The position numbers and the translations under genes were made by a program. The notes below the pieces were generated by a model. It was not told the origin of the DNA and ran no database searches. It saw only the letters and a list, made by a program, of their open reading frames with translations. Shown here in pieces: positions 33,255 through 45,520 of a DNA stretch of 64,000 bases (position 1 is its first letter; each line of letters begins with the position of its first letter). Where the stretch lies: assembly GCA_030765065.1 (NCBI GenBank), contig CM060990.1:459814321-459878320 (forward strand). Direction: 5' to 3'. Source of the stretch: Deroplatys truncata (Eukaryota > Arthropoda > Insecta > Mantodea > Mantidae).

Positions 33255-34321
33255 TTATTTTTTTAATAACATTTATAATATTTAACTATAATGTTATCCG
33301 TATTTATTTTATTTTTAATAACATATGTAGTATTCACCGATCAATGAGACGCTTATTTATTTTTAATACCGTATGTAATATTTCTTTCCGCCAATCTGAA
33401 TTCTGAATACTTTATTAGCAATATTTTATTGAAAGAAATAAGAGCTATGAAACTTAATCATTAATTATCAGGGAAAAAATTGTCTAGACTTGGGTTTTTC
33501 CACAGTTTGTGATGGAAATTCTACGAGCTAAAAGGTATTTACATTGAGTGTCTGGGGTTTTTCAGAGCACTTAGGAAAACAATTACTGACATTGTCCGCT
33601 AATGACTGTATACAGATCCGGGATGCAATCTTAAAGTCTATTAATGTGTTTAATGTGGTGAGAACGTCTACCGTTGTCAGCTAATGTGTGTATACATGGA
33701 CATTACCGTTATCCTCAGACAGAAGTAGGCTGCTGGGGTTTCATTACATGCCGGGCTGTTGTTCGCTAATGTGTATACATGGACATTACCGTTATCACCA
33801 GACAGAAGTAGGTTGCTGGGTTTTTTCATTACATTGCGGACTGTTCCCGTGAGCGTGCTACTTATACACACATATACGATGACGACCACTTGCGCTCGAG
33901 TCAATTCATATGCAATTAATTAATCAAAACAACTTAATTGCTCGAGGAGCATTAGATATGCAATGCGCGGGCATTAGTAGTAATAAAATGCCAATTCTTT
34001 TTTTCAATAATGTTTGTCGAACATTACCTAATTCATTTGCCGAGGGGCGGCAGGCATCGAGAAAACCATCCCCTACCGCAAACCTCAAGACAGGACGCTA
34101 CGGCACGCGACCAGACCGCATGGGGGAGGGGGTAGGATCTATCGGCATTAGGTAAGGCCACAAAGAGAGAGGGGGCGGGGCCTAGCGACACGAGACCAGG
34201 CGGTATCTAAGACCTCAAAGGGAGCCGACGGGAGGCGGCAACACAGAACAAAGGATATCGATTACATCTTATCAGTTGTCGGCATCTGTTTGTGCTCTTA
34301 AGTCGCCCTAATATATCTACT
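33255..34321 (-). repeat. Polinton right terminal inverted repeat
   Basis: The inverted partner of 16351-17412, including the GC-rich block and the approximately 83-bp tandem duplication (about 33690-33845). The ORFs at 33677-33904 and 33910-34155 lie in the repeat and are not genes. It ends AATATATCTACT at 34321. Confidence 0.95.
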
Positions 34322-34327
34322 CCCGCC
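34322..34327. repeat. Polinton target-site duplication, right (CCCGCC)
   Basis: The exact direct repeat of 16345-16350. Confidence 0.95.
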
Positions 34328-34807
34328 TTAAAGCAATATGTGTATGTAACAAGATATAAAAAGTGTATATTACAGTCATTATATATGTTTATATATTGTG
34401 TACATGTGTAATAATGTTATGTGAATATATCACGTAATTTAATAATGTAGGAGCTGTGAGAATAATAGGTTAAAGGTTGCTAACAATGAGGTAACATTGA
34501 GGCAATAATGAATTAGAAAGTTTAAATGCTACTGGTAATTCTTTGAAGCAATAATGTAATTTTTGTGACAGTTTATAAAATAGCCAATCAACAACCAGAA
34601 AAAGCTTTACTTAAATGAAGGTGTTCTATTGGACTAGGATTAGCCAATCAGAAACTAAAATGGAGCAAAATTTACAAATTCAGAAGTCAGTTGCTTGTTC
34701 CTAACCGGACGCGGGATGCGTCCTCGAGAAATTTAATACGTATTTTGTGTGAGACAAAAATAGTTTACGTGTTAAAAAGTGCAAGTAATTAATCAAAAAA
34801 ATCTCAC

Positions 34808-34841
<34 letters not shown>

Positions 34842-35127
34842 GAAGTGTTATTTAATCGTGTCAACCATTAATAAAAGGAGTGAAGTAAAATTATAATCTG
34901 TGTAAGCCTACATTCTTCAGTCGCACCACTCCCTGCTAAGACATTCATGTCTCTAAAAAATATAAATACTGACACAGCCGAGGCAAACATAAATATATAA
35001 TATTTAAAGAAACAGTAAAAATTACAATGTTAATATTTTTTAAATATTTGGGGCAAAGGCCACCGGAAAGTACATTTTTTGAGGTGAAGGCTACCGGAAA
35101 CTTTTTACCATATATAGCAGCAACAAA
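34328..35127. other. Non-gene sequence between the Polinton and the 3' part of the split transposase
   Basis: About 800 bp, with about 60 bp left of the Polinton, separate the two halves of the hAT-like gene besides the Polinton itself. It contains a (CT)n run at 34810-34838, AATAAA-like signals and a pair of 37-bp direct repeats at about 35036-35106 sharing GGC-x-ACCGGAAA. It is probably another, older insertion such as a solo LTR; termini were not resolved. A TCACTTC motif at both gene breakpoints could be its target duplication. Confidence 0.4.
34810..34838. repeat. (CT)n microsatellite
   Basis: About 15 CT units. Confidence 0.95.
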
Positions 35128-35935
35128 CCTTCTTCACTTCACAGCTGCAAAAGATGATAAAAGCAGGGAGTTAACTGACAAAGGTATGTATGGAGCTTTA
35201 TTGAAGTGCATCAGTAAAGTTGATTTCATTCTTGGCTTAGCTGTAATGTGTGATGCCCTTCAAGAATTATCAGAGCTAAGTCTTGAACTACAGTCACGAG
35301 ACATCACACTGTATTCTGCCCTATGGAAGATCAGAAATCAGCTGCTGGAAGATAGGAAACTGAGCAGTGGTTCTCGTTACTGCGAAGCTCTCAAAGCAGT
35401 AGAAGAGCTGAACTTCAGAGGAATTACACTGGAAAAGGGAACAGAAGGCAGACGTTTTGAACCAGCAGAGTTTATGATTATCTAAAACAGTGGATGGAGA
35501 ATTGTCTTCTGCATATGGTGGATATTGCTATCTCTGAAACTGCAGAGGTGTTCGACTCACTGACTTGGCATGAAAATTCGGGAACAACATATGGTGAAAC
35601 AAGTATAAAAACTTGGTTTTTATACCGTTTTGGTCTTCCAGAGAGAGGGATACTCCAAGGGTTATTTGATGGAGAAGCAAATGCCAGCATCCCTCCTTCC
35701 TCTTCTCAATGCAGTGAAATGTGTTCTCATACCCACTAGTAAATGTGAACATTGGTTTTCACAAATGAATCTCATCGCACATACAAGAGCTTCATTCCAT
35801 CTTTCTACCGAGAGCAATTTGATGTTCGTTAAATTGGTTGGTCCTCCACTGCAGTTGTTTCAACCTATGGGTTATGTATGCTCTTGGTTTATGAAATGCA
35901 GACATTTTGCTACTGATACCAAGGGTAAAGTATGA
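35128..35935 (+). pseudogene. hAT-like (KIAA1586/ZMYM-type) transposase pseudogene, 3' part
   Basis: From about 35131 the sequence reads HFTAAKDDKSRELTDKGMYG, then CDALQELSELSLELQSRDI and EALKAVEELNF, continuing where the 5' part stops at about 16285 (KNFKAL and the following IAHF). After further shifts near 35480 the C-terminal block follows: CEHWFSQMNLIAHTRAS, then MFVKLVGPPLQLFQP and RHFATDTKGK to 35935, the conserved dimerisation region of this transposase-like family. With the 5' part it makes one decayed gene disrupted by later insertions. Confidence 0.78.
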
Positions 35936-36185
35936 AGACGTGAAGACTACAGTAGTCATGAACTGATGTAAATTTGGAAACTAATATAATGCTAGGTAAT
36001 GTTAACTACATTGTTAATGTTAACTACTACAACTAATGTTTACTACAATGTAGATTTACAGTTGTTAGTTCCATGATCATTTAAAATAAATAATCAGCTA
36101 TATTGAAAACTTAGCAATTGTTGCTGCATTAGGTATAGCTAGTGTGAAAGTAACCCCCAAACATGTTTTAGAAAAAGAGCACTGC

Positions 36186-37000
36186 TCATAATAACTCCAA
36201 TGAAGGTTGAGGTGTAGGAGCTATATTCTTTGCTAGTGACAGATTAATTGCTGTGTCCAGTAATGGATCCACATATTCTGAGCATATAGATTTTCTTATT
36301 TCACTCATTATAAACAGTTTCCATTCTTCATTAGATTCCTCATATTTATTTTTCATTATCCAAGACCTAGATGCTTTGGAGTATACTGACACTTGTTACC
36401 AGTCCTTTTTTTATACAAATTGAAATTGTGATCTAGTGCTCCAATGATGGATCTAAGCTGAAGGCCATTATATGAAAACTGTACTTCTTTCGAAGCATAT
36501 CTGAGATGAAGACTGTAATAACTTTCTAAGCAGCCAGTATGCATGTATACGTTGAATATGAGCCTAATCTTTTAGGATGGTACCATCCAAATAACTTTTT
36601 TCAGACCATTATAGACATTTGAGTTATGTTTAATCCATAATTTATTTCTTTTGTATTCTTCCAATAATTCATCATGTTCACAAGATTTCCATTCACAATT
36701 TTCTATCCATTTATGTTCGTGTTTTATATGATGAAGAATTGACATGAATTTTTTCAATTTAAATAGTACCATTCTCAGATTTTTTTTTCTTAAGCTTTAA
36801 TTTTTTTCATTAGACTTTTAGACAAATGCCATACATTGAATTTATTCATGTTCAATTTCTGGATATTCATTTTTCAACATATAACTTACATCTTTATGTC
36901 TGTCAGAAAAAAAAGCTTTAATTCCACATATTTCCTGTTTAACAAGCTTGCTCATTATGTTGTCAAAAGCAGCATTTTCCAAATTATCTTACAACATACC
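36186..37000 (-). pseudogene. Unnamed transposase-like relic
   Basis: Three overlapping minus-strand frames, read from 37000 down, give successive pieces: KQEICGIKAFFSDRHKDVSY with NEYPEIEH and a following VWH-type motif; then WIENCEWKSCEH and WIKHNSNVYNGLKKV; then HTGCLESYYSLHLRYASKEV, FSYNGLQLRSIIGALDHNFN and SKASRSWIMKNKYEE. I recognise this block order from uncharacterised transposon-like proteins of invertebrates but cannot name the superfamily. Stops and shifts separate the pieces. Confidence 0.55.
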
Positions 37001-38635
37001 TTTGAACAAGTTCAAATTCAATATTTTTACAGGAATTTAAATTCGATGACAGACTATATGAATATTTGCCTGAAAATGCTGGGGAGTCAAGTAAGAAAAA
37101 TTAGCTTGGATTCATTAGAGATACAAGCTTAAGGATCAGATGAAATGTTTTCTTTTGCAAAATTCTACCCATTATCTATATTTTATGGCAGATTTGTTTT
37201 TATTTAGAAAACTGATGTATTACGTTTCACATTACAACTATATGCACTACAAAGGGGCAGTTTTCTTTTCACAATATTACATTGTTTTTATAGCAATAAA
37301 GTGACTCGGTAACATCACCACAAAATACACTGCCCTTGAACTTGAAATACCAGTAAGAGCAACAATGAAACATGTTACTGCATGTGAGGCAGCGATTGCC
37401 TCATAATCCCAAAGCTACCTCCAATGCAAGGCATGCACTAATAACTTGTGATGCAGATTTTATTTAGGTTATGTAGTGATAACAGTGTGATGATATGTAG
37501 AAATAATGCTGCAACTACACTTTACAGCCACAAGACATATGCTTCTTTTAGGAAACAACATGATTTTCATGTTTTGTCCCCTTTTATGGTGCTTGGAAGT
37601 CAAAATAATTGACTTTAGAGTTAAACAAATATATTTACTTTATAGATTACTTTGATTCCAGGTCTAATCAAAGGTTTCTTAAATAATGCATTATAAGGTC
37701 ATACAATTAATCAGAATCCTTTCTGTTTTTAAAGGAAAATGCTAAATTTTAAATTTACATCCACCACTGAATAACTATTGTACTTCAGATGCAGTAATGT
37801 TGAAAGTACAGTAGAATTTCTGTTAACCAGAATGAAGGAGGGGAAGGTAGTTTCGGATAACCAATATTTCAATAAAAATGTCATTTTTAGGGATTAAGCA
37901 ACGTGTTTTGAAGATTTAAGTGAAAGTAAATGGAGGCAAATGAATATGTTAAAAGTATTTAATAATACAAGTACTGTATTTACGCAAAAAAGAGCAATGT
38001 GCCGTTATGCATACAGTATTTTTAACTACATATTTATACAAACTAATTTTTCCTTTTCCTTTTCACCTCATTTTCTAGCCGCTATGTCATATCACCGTTT
38101 CATTAGCAGAACATCAGAAGGCTTTGATGCTTCACATCTTTTGACAAACCATAATTCTATCTTGCAAGGATTTTTAGAAAGAGAAAGGTGTATTCATCCT
38201 TCTTATTAGCTTAGGCACTTGACAGCAACTGGCAAGTCTCTTCCATGAAAAAGTGGTGGAATGGTCTCTATCTCACTATCCACAATACTATGTTCCCCAC
38301 TTAGAATACTTAGGCTACAATAATGACAGTCTACTGCTGAGACTGTGACTATAAATGATTGACAGCTAACAAAAGGAAGGTCCAGCCTGTCATTAACAAA
38401 GAGCCAAAACAGTTGTCAATAGAGAAGGGATGGAAACGGTCAAGGTCAGAGGCAACACATTCCACTATGCATCCCCCTTGTCATTCCTAACATAAGTCAA
38501 ATGATATTTCTCAATTTGTTCTAATAAAAACTATTAATTTTTTTCAGTCATTTTAGTTAAATGCTTTTTTGGTTAAAAGTATTTCAGTTAACAGTGATTT
38601 TACTGTAACATTAAAACATTTTAATCATTAGCACT
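37001..38635. other. Intronic, no gene seen
   Basis: AT-rich sequence; the ORF at 37940-38209 has no recognisable motif. No repeat structure noted. Confidence 0.5.
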
Positions 38636-38639
38636 GAAT

Positions 38640-38995
38640 TTAAATATGGTTGGTTTACAACGTTCACCATATGGTCAATGACCTCTAGGGACAGTTCATT
38701 CAACTGAGCGATGTATGGAACCCATTTATTAACTGGAGGTAACCAGAGAGCATAGCCTGCTACCTCTGATGAAGGGGTGGTAATGGTAAATGGTGATGGA
38801 AGAAGACCTACAACTTCAATTATGGACTCCAAACCATGTTGGACATTGGGGATACTTCACATGAGGTAGTCAGAGGTGAAAAGGCTTAGATAGGGCCAAT
38901 TTAAAATCTCCACCCCAGAGCCGGAAATTAAACCACAGACACTCAGCATGAGAGCCATGAATGAAACCACTGCGCTACTCCAGTGCTCTCTGATT
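38640..38995 (-). mobile_element. tRNA-derived SINE (second type), diverged
   Basis: On the minus strand, beginning near 38995, TAGCGCAGTGGTT matches an RNA polymerase III A box and GGTTTAATTTCC about 45 bp later a B box, followed by about 300 bp of unrelated body. It differs from the SINE copies at 11.2 and 23.9 kb. The 3' end is approximate and no duplication was defined. Confidence 0.55.
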
Positions 38996-39603
38996 TGAAA
39001 CATTAATTGACAAAAAAACATAGGCTAAACTGTGAAATATACTGTTCATAGAGATATTCATAATTCAACTCCAAGAGAATTAAATTAAATTTGAAGATCT
39101 AAATACAAATCTTAAGGATCAAGGAACACCTAAACAGATATGCATTATCTTGCTAGTCATACAAACTATTATATTTAATGACATAACAGTTCAAAAATAA
39201 AACATTTGTGTGGCCAAATTCTTATATTTGCCATTTCAGGTTACCTTGCATGACTGATATATGTAAAAGTGTTAGTCAATGAAGCCTTAGATATGTACTC
39301 CAGACATAGGATACATACTTGTAGTTCATACCAAATGACTGAGTTTGTTTATTTCTGTCTTCACTGACAAGGTGTTGCTGTCTTTTCTTTTTTGTATTGG
39401 CCCCTTTCTTTATTTGCTTATTTTCTCTTCAGTGTATATCCTTATAAACAGACTCTCTAGTTCAGAAGGTACTTTAATTAACTAATCTGTTCTATCATTA
39501 TAACCAGGATTATACTATGGCAATCACTCTACTATACTGCTCGGGGGGGGGGGGGCCTAATGCCCCTCTCTGGAATTACCAAACACTTTTTATTTTGTTG
39601 TTG

Positions 39604-39607
<4 letters not shown>

Positions 39608-39685
<78 letters not shown>
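39608..39685. repeat. (TTA)n microsatellite
   Basis: About 26 TTA units, preceded by a short TTG run and a poly-G tract at about 39543. Confidence 0.97.
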
Positions 39686-40645
39686 CCTACTGCCATTTTC
39701 ATCATTGGCATATTTAGACTATTTTATAATCTTAACAGCAGCATTTATTTTCTTAGGTCTGTGATTCATTGAAAAGTGACTTTGTATTTTGCAATGATAA
39801 TTCCTTTCATGAGTTTTGTTTAACCAAGTCTGACATAGCATTCTGTGTGCCAGTTTCATGTTGTTTACTGTAAACAGTGTGAAACACAAGTCTAAAAGCC
39901 AAGGTTAGTATATATACTAATCTTGCGTAAAATTGGGGAATAAGAAATTGCGTGTTTTTAACTATGTCCAATTTTGCCCCCTCTTGGGAAAAATCCTGGC
40001 AATGACCATGAATATAGGCCAGTTTTTATAGACAAATGATATCACCTATCAAGAAAAACTAATTGAGCCAAAGGAAAATAGTTAAGACATCGGTGCTCTT
40101 AAAATTATTTGTTATTCTATTTTAATTAAAGAGAAAGAATTCACATTATAAACACTTTTGTATAATACACAAACAGAAATAATGCTGCCAAGTGTTCGTG
40201 TTTGACTTCACAGCACACTAATATTCATAACATATAATATAGCACCTTTAAGTAAGAAACCAGAAAGACAGCAATAATTAATTATATAATCTGCTGCTGT
40301 CAGTTACCAATTACCTAGAATAGTCACATCTTTTATTTTCTTTAGCAGCACATGTGACTATGTCAGTAGCATGCATTTATCTAACAAATCTAGTCCATTT
40401 AAAAACTAATAATATGAAATATAATTAAATTAAACTTCTTTGTGAATATCATGCTTTATTTTCTGTAATATTCATTTCATAACTCAGAAATGTAATATGT
40501 TTCAACAGGCATGATGTGCTAAATATTATTCAAAGGTTAAAGTATCACATTTACATCTTAGTCACATTTTAAAAGATTAGAAGTACACATAAAAGGAATT
40601 AATTTCTAAGTCAAAAAGGAAAAGTTTCAGTTTTAGAGGTATTAC

Positions 40646-40690
40646 CTTGTTGAACATCTAGTCCTGCTCGCTCCAGCATATAGGGTAGCC
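40646..40690 (-). CDS. FoxP: FoxP small exon (LPYMLERAGLDVQQ)
   Basis: A 45-nt exon with acceptor CTATAG and donor GGTAAT, phase 1 at both ends. It encodes LPYMLERAGLDVQQ, a conserved segment of FoxP proteins just before [11 protein letters not shown]. Its frame joins perfectly to the next coding exon 34 kb away at 6361. As with the 66-nt exon upstream, symmetric phase makes it skippable. Confidence 0.88.
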
Positions 40691-40862
40691 CTATAGCATT
40701 GGCAGCAATCGAGGTACAGAAGCAGAGAAAGACAGAAAGAGAGGCAATAATGAGAAGAGAGAAAAAAAAGGATGTATACAAGATTTAACATGTAACTTAT
40801 GAGAGAAAAAGGGCTTACACAAGCTGAAATAAGTTGCAGTTCATACCAAAACCAGTCATTAC

Positions 40863-40928
40863 CTTCAGAAATATCTAGTGCACCTCTGTCTGCAAGACGC
40901 CGTCTTAATGGGTTATCCTCAAAAGCTC
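40863..40928 (-). CDS. FoxP: FoxP small exon (RRRLADRGALDIS), probable cassette
   Basis: A 66-nt exon between acceptor CCCTGTAG and donor GGTAATG. It is phase 1 on both sides, so including or skipping it keeps the frame. It encodes AFEDNPLRRRLADRGALDIS plus Glu. The RRRLADRGAL part echoes the RRRISDKSAL segment that ends the previous exon, so it may be a duplicated or alternative version of that basic linker. Splice sites and frame are seen; alternative use is inferred from phase and size. Confidence 0.78.
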
Positions 40929-43519
40929 CTACAGGGAAAGGGCAAATAGCTAAGTAATTTTTGGCTTTGTTTTTCTACGTTTCCAATTCATTTATCTATG
41001 GCTTTTTAATTATAGTGAACACAGTGACTTTATGTTATGCTAATAAAAGTAGCAAGCACATTAATTGATTGGAAAATACTGTATGTAAGTACACACTTTT
41101 TCTATTTCAACAATAGATAAGCTTAGCAATTAACACAGATTGCAAAGGTAATGATTGGACCAAAATTAGCTCTTCATTAGTAGGTCTTACACATGTGTTA
41201 TAAAAAGGTCACCAAGCTGTAACTTGACCCAAGATTTAATTATATATATACTTTGACTTACCCTATTTCACATACAAAAATAAATGTAAACAGTTGTGTT
41301 ATTACTTTAAAATACCACAATGTAAATATTAACTGAAAATAATGTTCTTTTCATATTTCAAATTAATTGCTAAAGCCTGATTAAGACACTATGCATATGA
41401 GCAAAGAACTCAAATCAGATTTTGAATATGCTTCTGTTTTCAAAAATTTCATCAATACATTTGCTGCTGAAATTAATAAATACACATGTAATACTAAATC
41501 ACTAAGCCCTATATTCTAAAGATCTCTTTCTAAATCATCTTAAATTTTAATTTATGCTTTTTTGCATGTATTAAGAGCAAACTACATGTAACTGTTATTT
41601 ACTGACAAAACCATTTCACAAAGTGGTAAAAATAATACATTTCAAGAAAGAGACATGACTGCATAACATTTTCACTGCAGTAAAAAGAAAAAGAGAATAG
41701 TATTATCATACACCATCCTAAAATAAATGTAGCACAAAAAGAGAAAAAAATGGACATCAATGTAAAAACAAAGTTAAGTTCTGTAGTACTCATGTTTGGA
41801 AGTTCTGCAAACAGCAAGTCTTAGATTATAATGAAATATTTTGATGTGTCACACATCATGTACAGGCAATAAGAAATCCAAAAGTTATGCACAGATGTGG
41901 GATATCGAAAAATCACAAACTGAAAACTATATTGTACTGAAGTTCCAGCATTAATCAAAGTATCACAGATATTTTGTTTCCCTAAAAACCTAACAAAATT
42001 TAACCTGAGGAATGAAACATAAAATTACTGATATTTTTAAAGAGTAATAAAGACACTGAAACTATGTAATATCTAAATAAAGGTTTGGAAGTTATTTGAA
42101 TCTTCAAGCTTTAGTGTGAGTGATTCATGAATACAGGTGGATAGACGTTAGTATGTGAACATTACATGAATGTTGTAAGTTATTTATTCCATCTTATTCT
42201 TGTATTGGTGGCTGACTGTCACATCAAAGTGTATGCTATTCTGAGTGCACAGAAAAGCACATGGCTGAGGCAACTCTGTAATAAGTACAAGTTCCTGGCC
42301 ATGAAACAGTGTTGGTAGCCAGTTGTAATGGTATCATTATGTGAATACATTTTATCTTAAAAACATAACAGAAGGCATGAGACATTAAAATTAGTTATAT
42401 GTGCTTCTGTCCCCTGCATAGTGACAAAGATATTTAAAGAAAGTGAAAATACTTAGAAATAAATTGCCAGTGAAGCAATACTCAAACTACATTACAAATT
42501 AATGCATACTTTGATAACCTGCACTACACAATATAATATACTATGAATCACATATTATGTGATATATAAAAAGCAACCTTATTTACTTAACAATTGATTT
42601 CATCTGATACATGAACTAAATAATATACAATATGTAATAATTTCAGTTTTCTGCCTGACCTACTGCAATAAACAATGGATGACATGGGTTACTTCAGTTA
42701 GCTTTTCTTTCTTTCTTTTCTTATGTTTTCTTGCGTTTTTAAAATCTGAAATGATCCTACTTATAGAAATAATAATTTATTCCCACTAACAGTACTCTTC
42801 TTCAAGCCATTGCTGGCACCATTGAAACTAATCCAAAATACAGCCTATTACTAAAGAAAGGTAATAGCATACTTGCCAACTTCCTGAAATTAAAACCACT
42901 AAAACTTTTTCTCATCCAGCAATGAGTAATAATTTTGCAATAACATTAAAGTTAGTGTGCGTAAAATATTACGTATAGCAAATGTACAAAAATTACATGT
43001 AATATAAACCAGAACACTGAAATAAAAATAATACATACTCACTAACCTTTTTCAAGCAGAAGACAACTAGTACATATACATGCTGCAGATTGTGGACCTT
43101 TAAGACAGCACCATCCATTAAATTAAATAAAGTTTAAACTATTAATCTGGAGGTGTTGTTTGCTGATACCATCCTAAATCATGACACATAAGAGTTATGC
43201 TTAAGGCTGCAGCAGTAGATGCAGAACCTTTTAAGTTTTCTGCTGTAGCTTTGTTAGCTCTTATCAGTCCTTACTGAAACTCTCTTCATGCCATATAGTA
43301 GTACTGCTGCATTTCAATTAAAAAATTGGTTCAACTGTCTTACTAGACATCAGTAACCTGAAGTAAGTTCTATTCTTTCTCAAAAGGTCTGAAAGCATGT
43401 TCACATTCAGCATCACTGTGAGGAATAGTTAAAACTGCCAACATATAATGCTATTTTATCATATTTTAACATTATGTTACCCACAAATACAATTGCCATT
43501 CATTATCTTCACCATCAAG

Positions 43520-43700
43520 CAGGATGGATTAGGTGGTAGCATCTGAGGCTTGTATTCGAAAGGTCTTGGGTTTGATTTCCCATGGACCATCTACCCTGAA
43601 TTTGGAGTCTTTTGTGCCTTTCCCAGGTTGGCAGGCGAATGTTAAGGTGGATTTTATACTACCTGTGTGTTTTGATCTCTAATTTCCTCTTATTTCATTT
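43520..43700 (+). mobile_element. tRNA-derived SINE fragment, diverged
   Basis: TGGATTAGGTGGTAGCATCT resembles an A box region and GGGTTTGATTTCCC, about 50 bp downstream, a B box; a T-rich tail with CTTATTTCATTTCTTTTC follows. The ends are approximate. Confidence 0.45.
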
Positions 43701-45222
43701 CTTTTCAGGGGTTTCAAGGCCTGACACTTGGTTGATGCTGTGTGGTTCATGCAGTGGATGTGCTTTAAGGTGAGAACTGTTTCTTCCCCAGTATGGAAGC
43801 TTCTCCCTGAAAATGTCCATCTATTACTCTGGATAAGTTGGGGGGAGAGTCTCCATTGTGCTGCCCTTCATCCTCTCTCACTTCATACCTTCCTCCCAGA
43901 AGTTCCTGCTTCTTAACTTTAATATCTTCCCCTACTTCTTATGTAGTGATCAGGATGCAAAATTTACCCCCCTATCTGATTTTAAATAAAAGGGAATTCC
44001 AAATTATAAGAAATTTAGAAGACCTGGTATTATTGCTTCTTTCTGTAACATATGCTGAAATTCTTCCTGGTACCACAGATAAACTGTATTAAGTAGCAAA
44101 GAACACCACTTCCTAAGGAAATTATAACCCCAGCCATAGAATGTGTATAAGATAAATAATTTATATGAGGAGGTTGACTTTACAATTAATGTCACCCATT
44201 TACTTCTCGTCGGTAACTGCTAGTTATTATTAGAGGTCACTATTGGTACAATAAAATTTTAAATCCTACAAAATGAAGTCTGCATGCTGTGCATTGTGTT
44301 GCAGCCCATGAAGGGGAACCATGATGATGATGAAGGATAGATGTACAGATGACATCTGGCCTATCACAGCACTGTATACTAATTAGTGCATATATTCAGG
44401 CTCTAATCTTAAGTAAGTGAGAAGTCTTACATTATTATGATCAACAAATTACAATATCGTACAATAGAATTTAATGCTTTGCCGTGTAAGTGGTGAAAAT
44501 CTGTAACACTCTTAATCTGCACACAAATCCGTAAAAATGCCTCTATTGCTATAAACTCATAAAAAGGCCTCTACTTCCATACATTTTACGGGCAAACTGC
44601 AAAAGTTGGCAAGTATGTAATAGTTAGAAAATTACTCATTTTAGAATAGTTAATTCTAAGCAACGATTATTTAGAGTGAACTATAATGTACAGTGCAACA
44701 GTATTTATCAGCCTTTTTAATTTTTATCATACTTCTGTGGGATTTGGAAGACATATAAATTGGTGCACATTATGATACTTACAAACACCAATTTAAAAGA
44801 ACTATCTTTATAATAGTAATTAGAGAAACTTTCACAGAGTGAAGCTAATGCAATTATTGGTTCTTAATACAGTGAATTGATTAAAACCTTCACTTGCCCC
44901 ACTTGACTATCATTCACCAGAACATGTTTCATAGGTGTTTATAGTGAGTTCTAGATAAATGCAGCAAGTGAAATGTTATTCAGTTAAGAAATAATAATAA
45001 GTAATAATGGCCTTTATACTTTTTGTCTATCTGCATTTAGACTGCCAATTAGAGAAATTAGCATTTGTAGTGTAATACCAGATATGTCCTTTGAGCCTCA
45101 ACTACCCTGAAGTTATAAATATAAGTCAATATAGCACACATTATATTTAAAAATGGTGATAAAAATAATAGAACTTCAAGAACACCTGAAATATACAAAG
45201 CACCATTTTTACATTTACTTAC
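43701..45222. other. FoxP intron; no gene seen
   Basis: Unremarkable AT-rich sequence. The ORFs at 43728-44092 lack motifs or splice support. Confidence 0.5.
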
Positions 45223-45520
45223 CTCCAGCAAGAGATAGAGCAGATTTATCACTTATGCGTCTTCTGATTGGTCCACCCATGTTTGGTGTTGGGGGTTGCA
45301 GTATTGGTGAACGGACTGCAGATACTAGCGCTGACATGGATACAGGTGCCACTTGACTTACAGCAGATGTGGCTAGGCTGGGTGGAGGCTGACTTAGAAG
45401 GACAGATGAAAGACTTAGTTTTGTAAGACCTGGGCCTGTTTGAAAGAGATCAGACTGGCCCCACAATGAAGAGGGTCCATTTGAAGTCTGATGTAATGCA
45501 TTCAAGCTCCCACCATCTCC
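45223..45520 (-). CDS. FoxP: FoxP exon: Ser/Pro-rich linker ending in the RRRISDKS segment
   Basis: The acceptor TTTTTAG lies before 45520 and the donor GGTAAGT after 45223. The 298-nt exon starts in phase 0 directly after the zipper exon and ends with one leftover base (phase 1). It encodes a low-complexity S/P/L/Q linker and ends with GPIRRRISDKSALSLAGG, the conserved basic segment that precedes the forkhead in FoxP proteins. Confidence 0.9.

Larger units (their letters stand above)
16351..34321. mobile_element. Complete Polinton/Maverick element, 17,971 bp
   Basis: Both termini read AGTAGATATATTAGGGCGAC in inverted orientation, the inverted repeats are about 1.06 kb, and a 6-bp duplication flanks the element. 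Inside are the diagnostic genes: protein-primed DNA polymerase B, retroviral-type integrase with a chromodomain-like tail, adenain-type protease, packaging ATPase, and major and minor jelly-roll capsid proteins. Accessory genes are a PLA2-like protein, a fibre-like protein and a spliced Cys-rich protein. Genes lie in facing and diverging blocks, with TATA-box promoters just inside both terminal repeats. Multiple stops and frameshifts mean this copy cannot make its full protein set. Confidence 0.97.
39690..43515. other. FoxP introns around the two small exons; no other gene seen
   Basis: Apart from 40646-40690 and 40863-40928, this is AT-rich sequence with chance ORFs only (for example 41599-41817). 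Confidence 0.5.
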
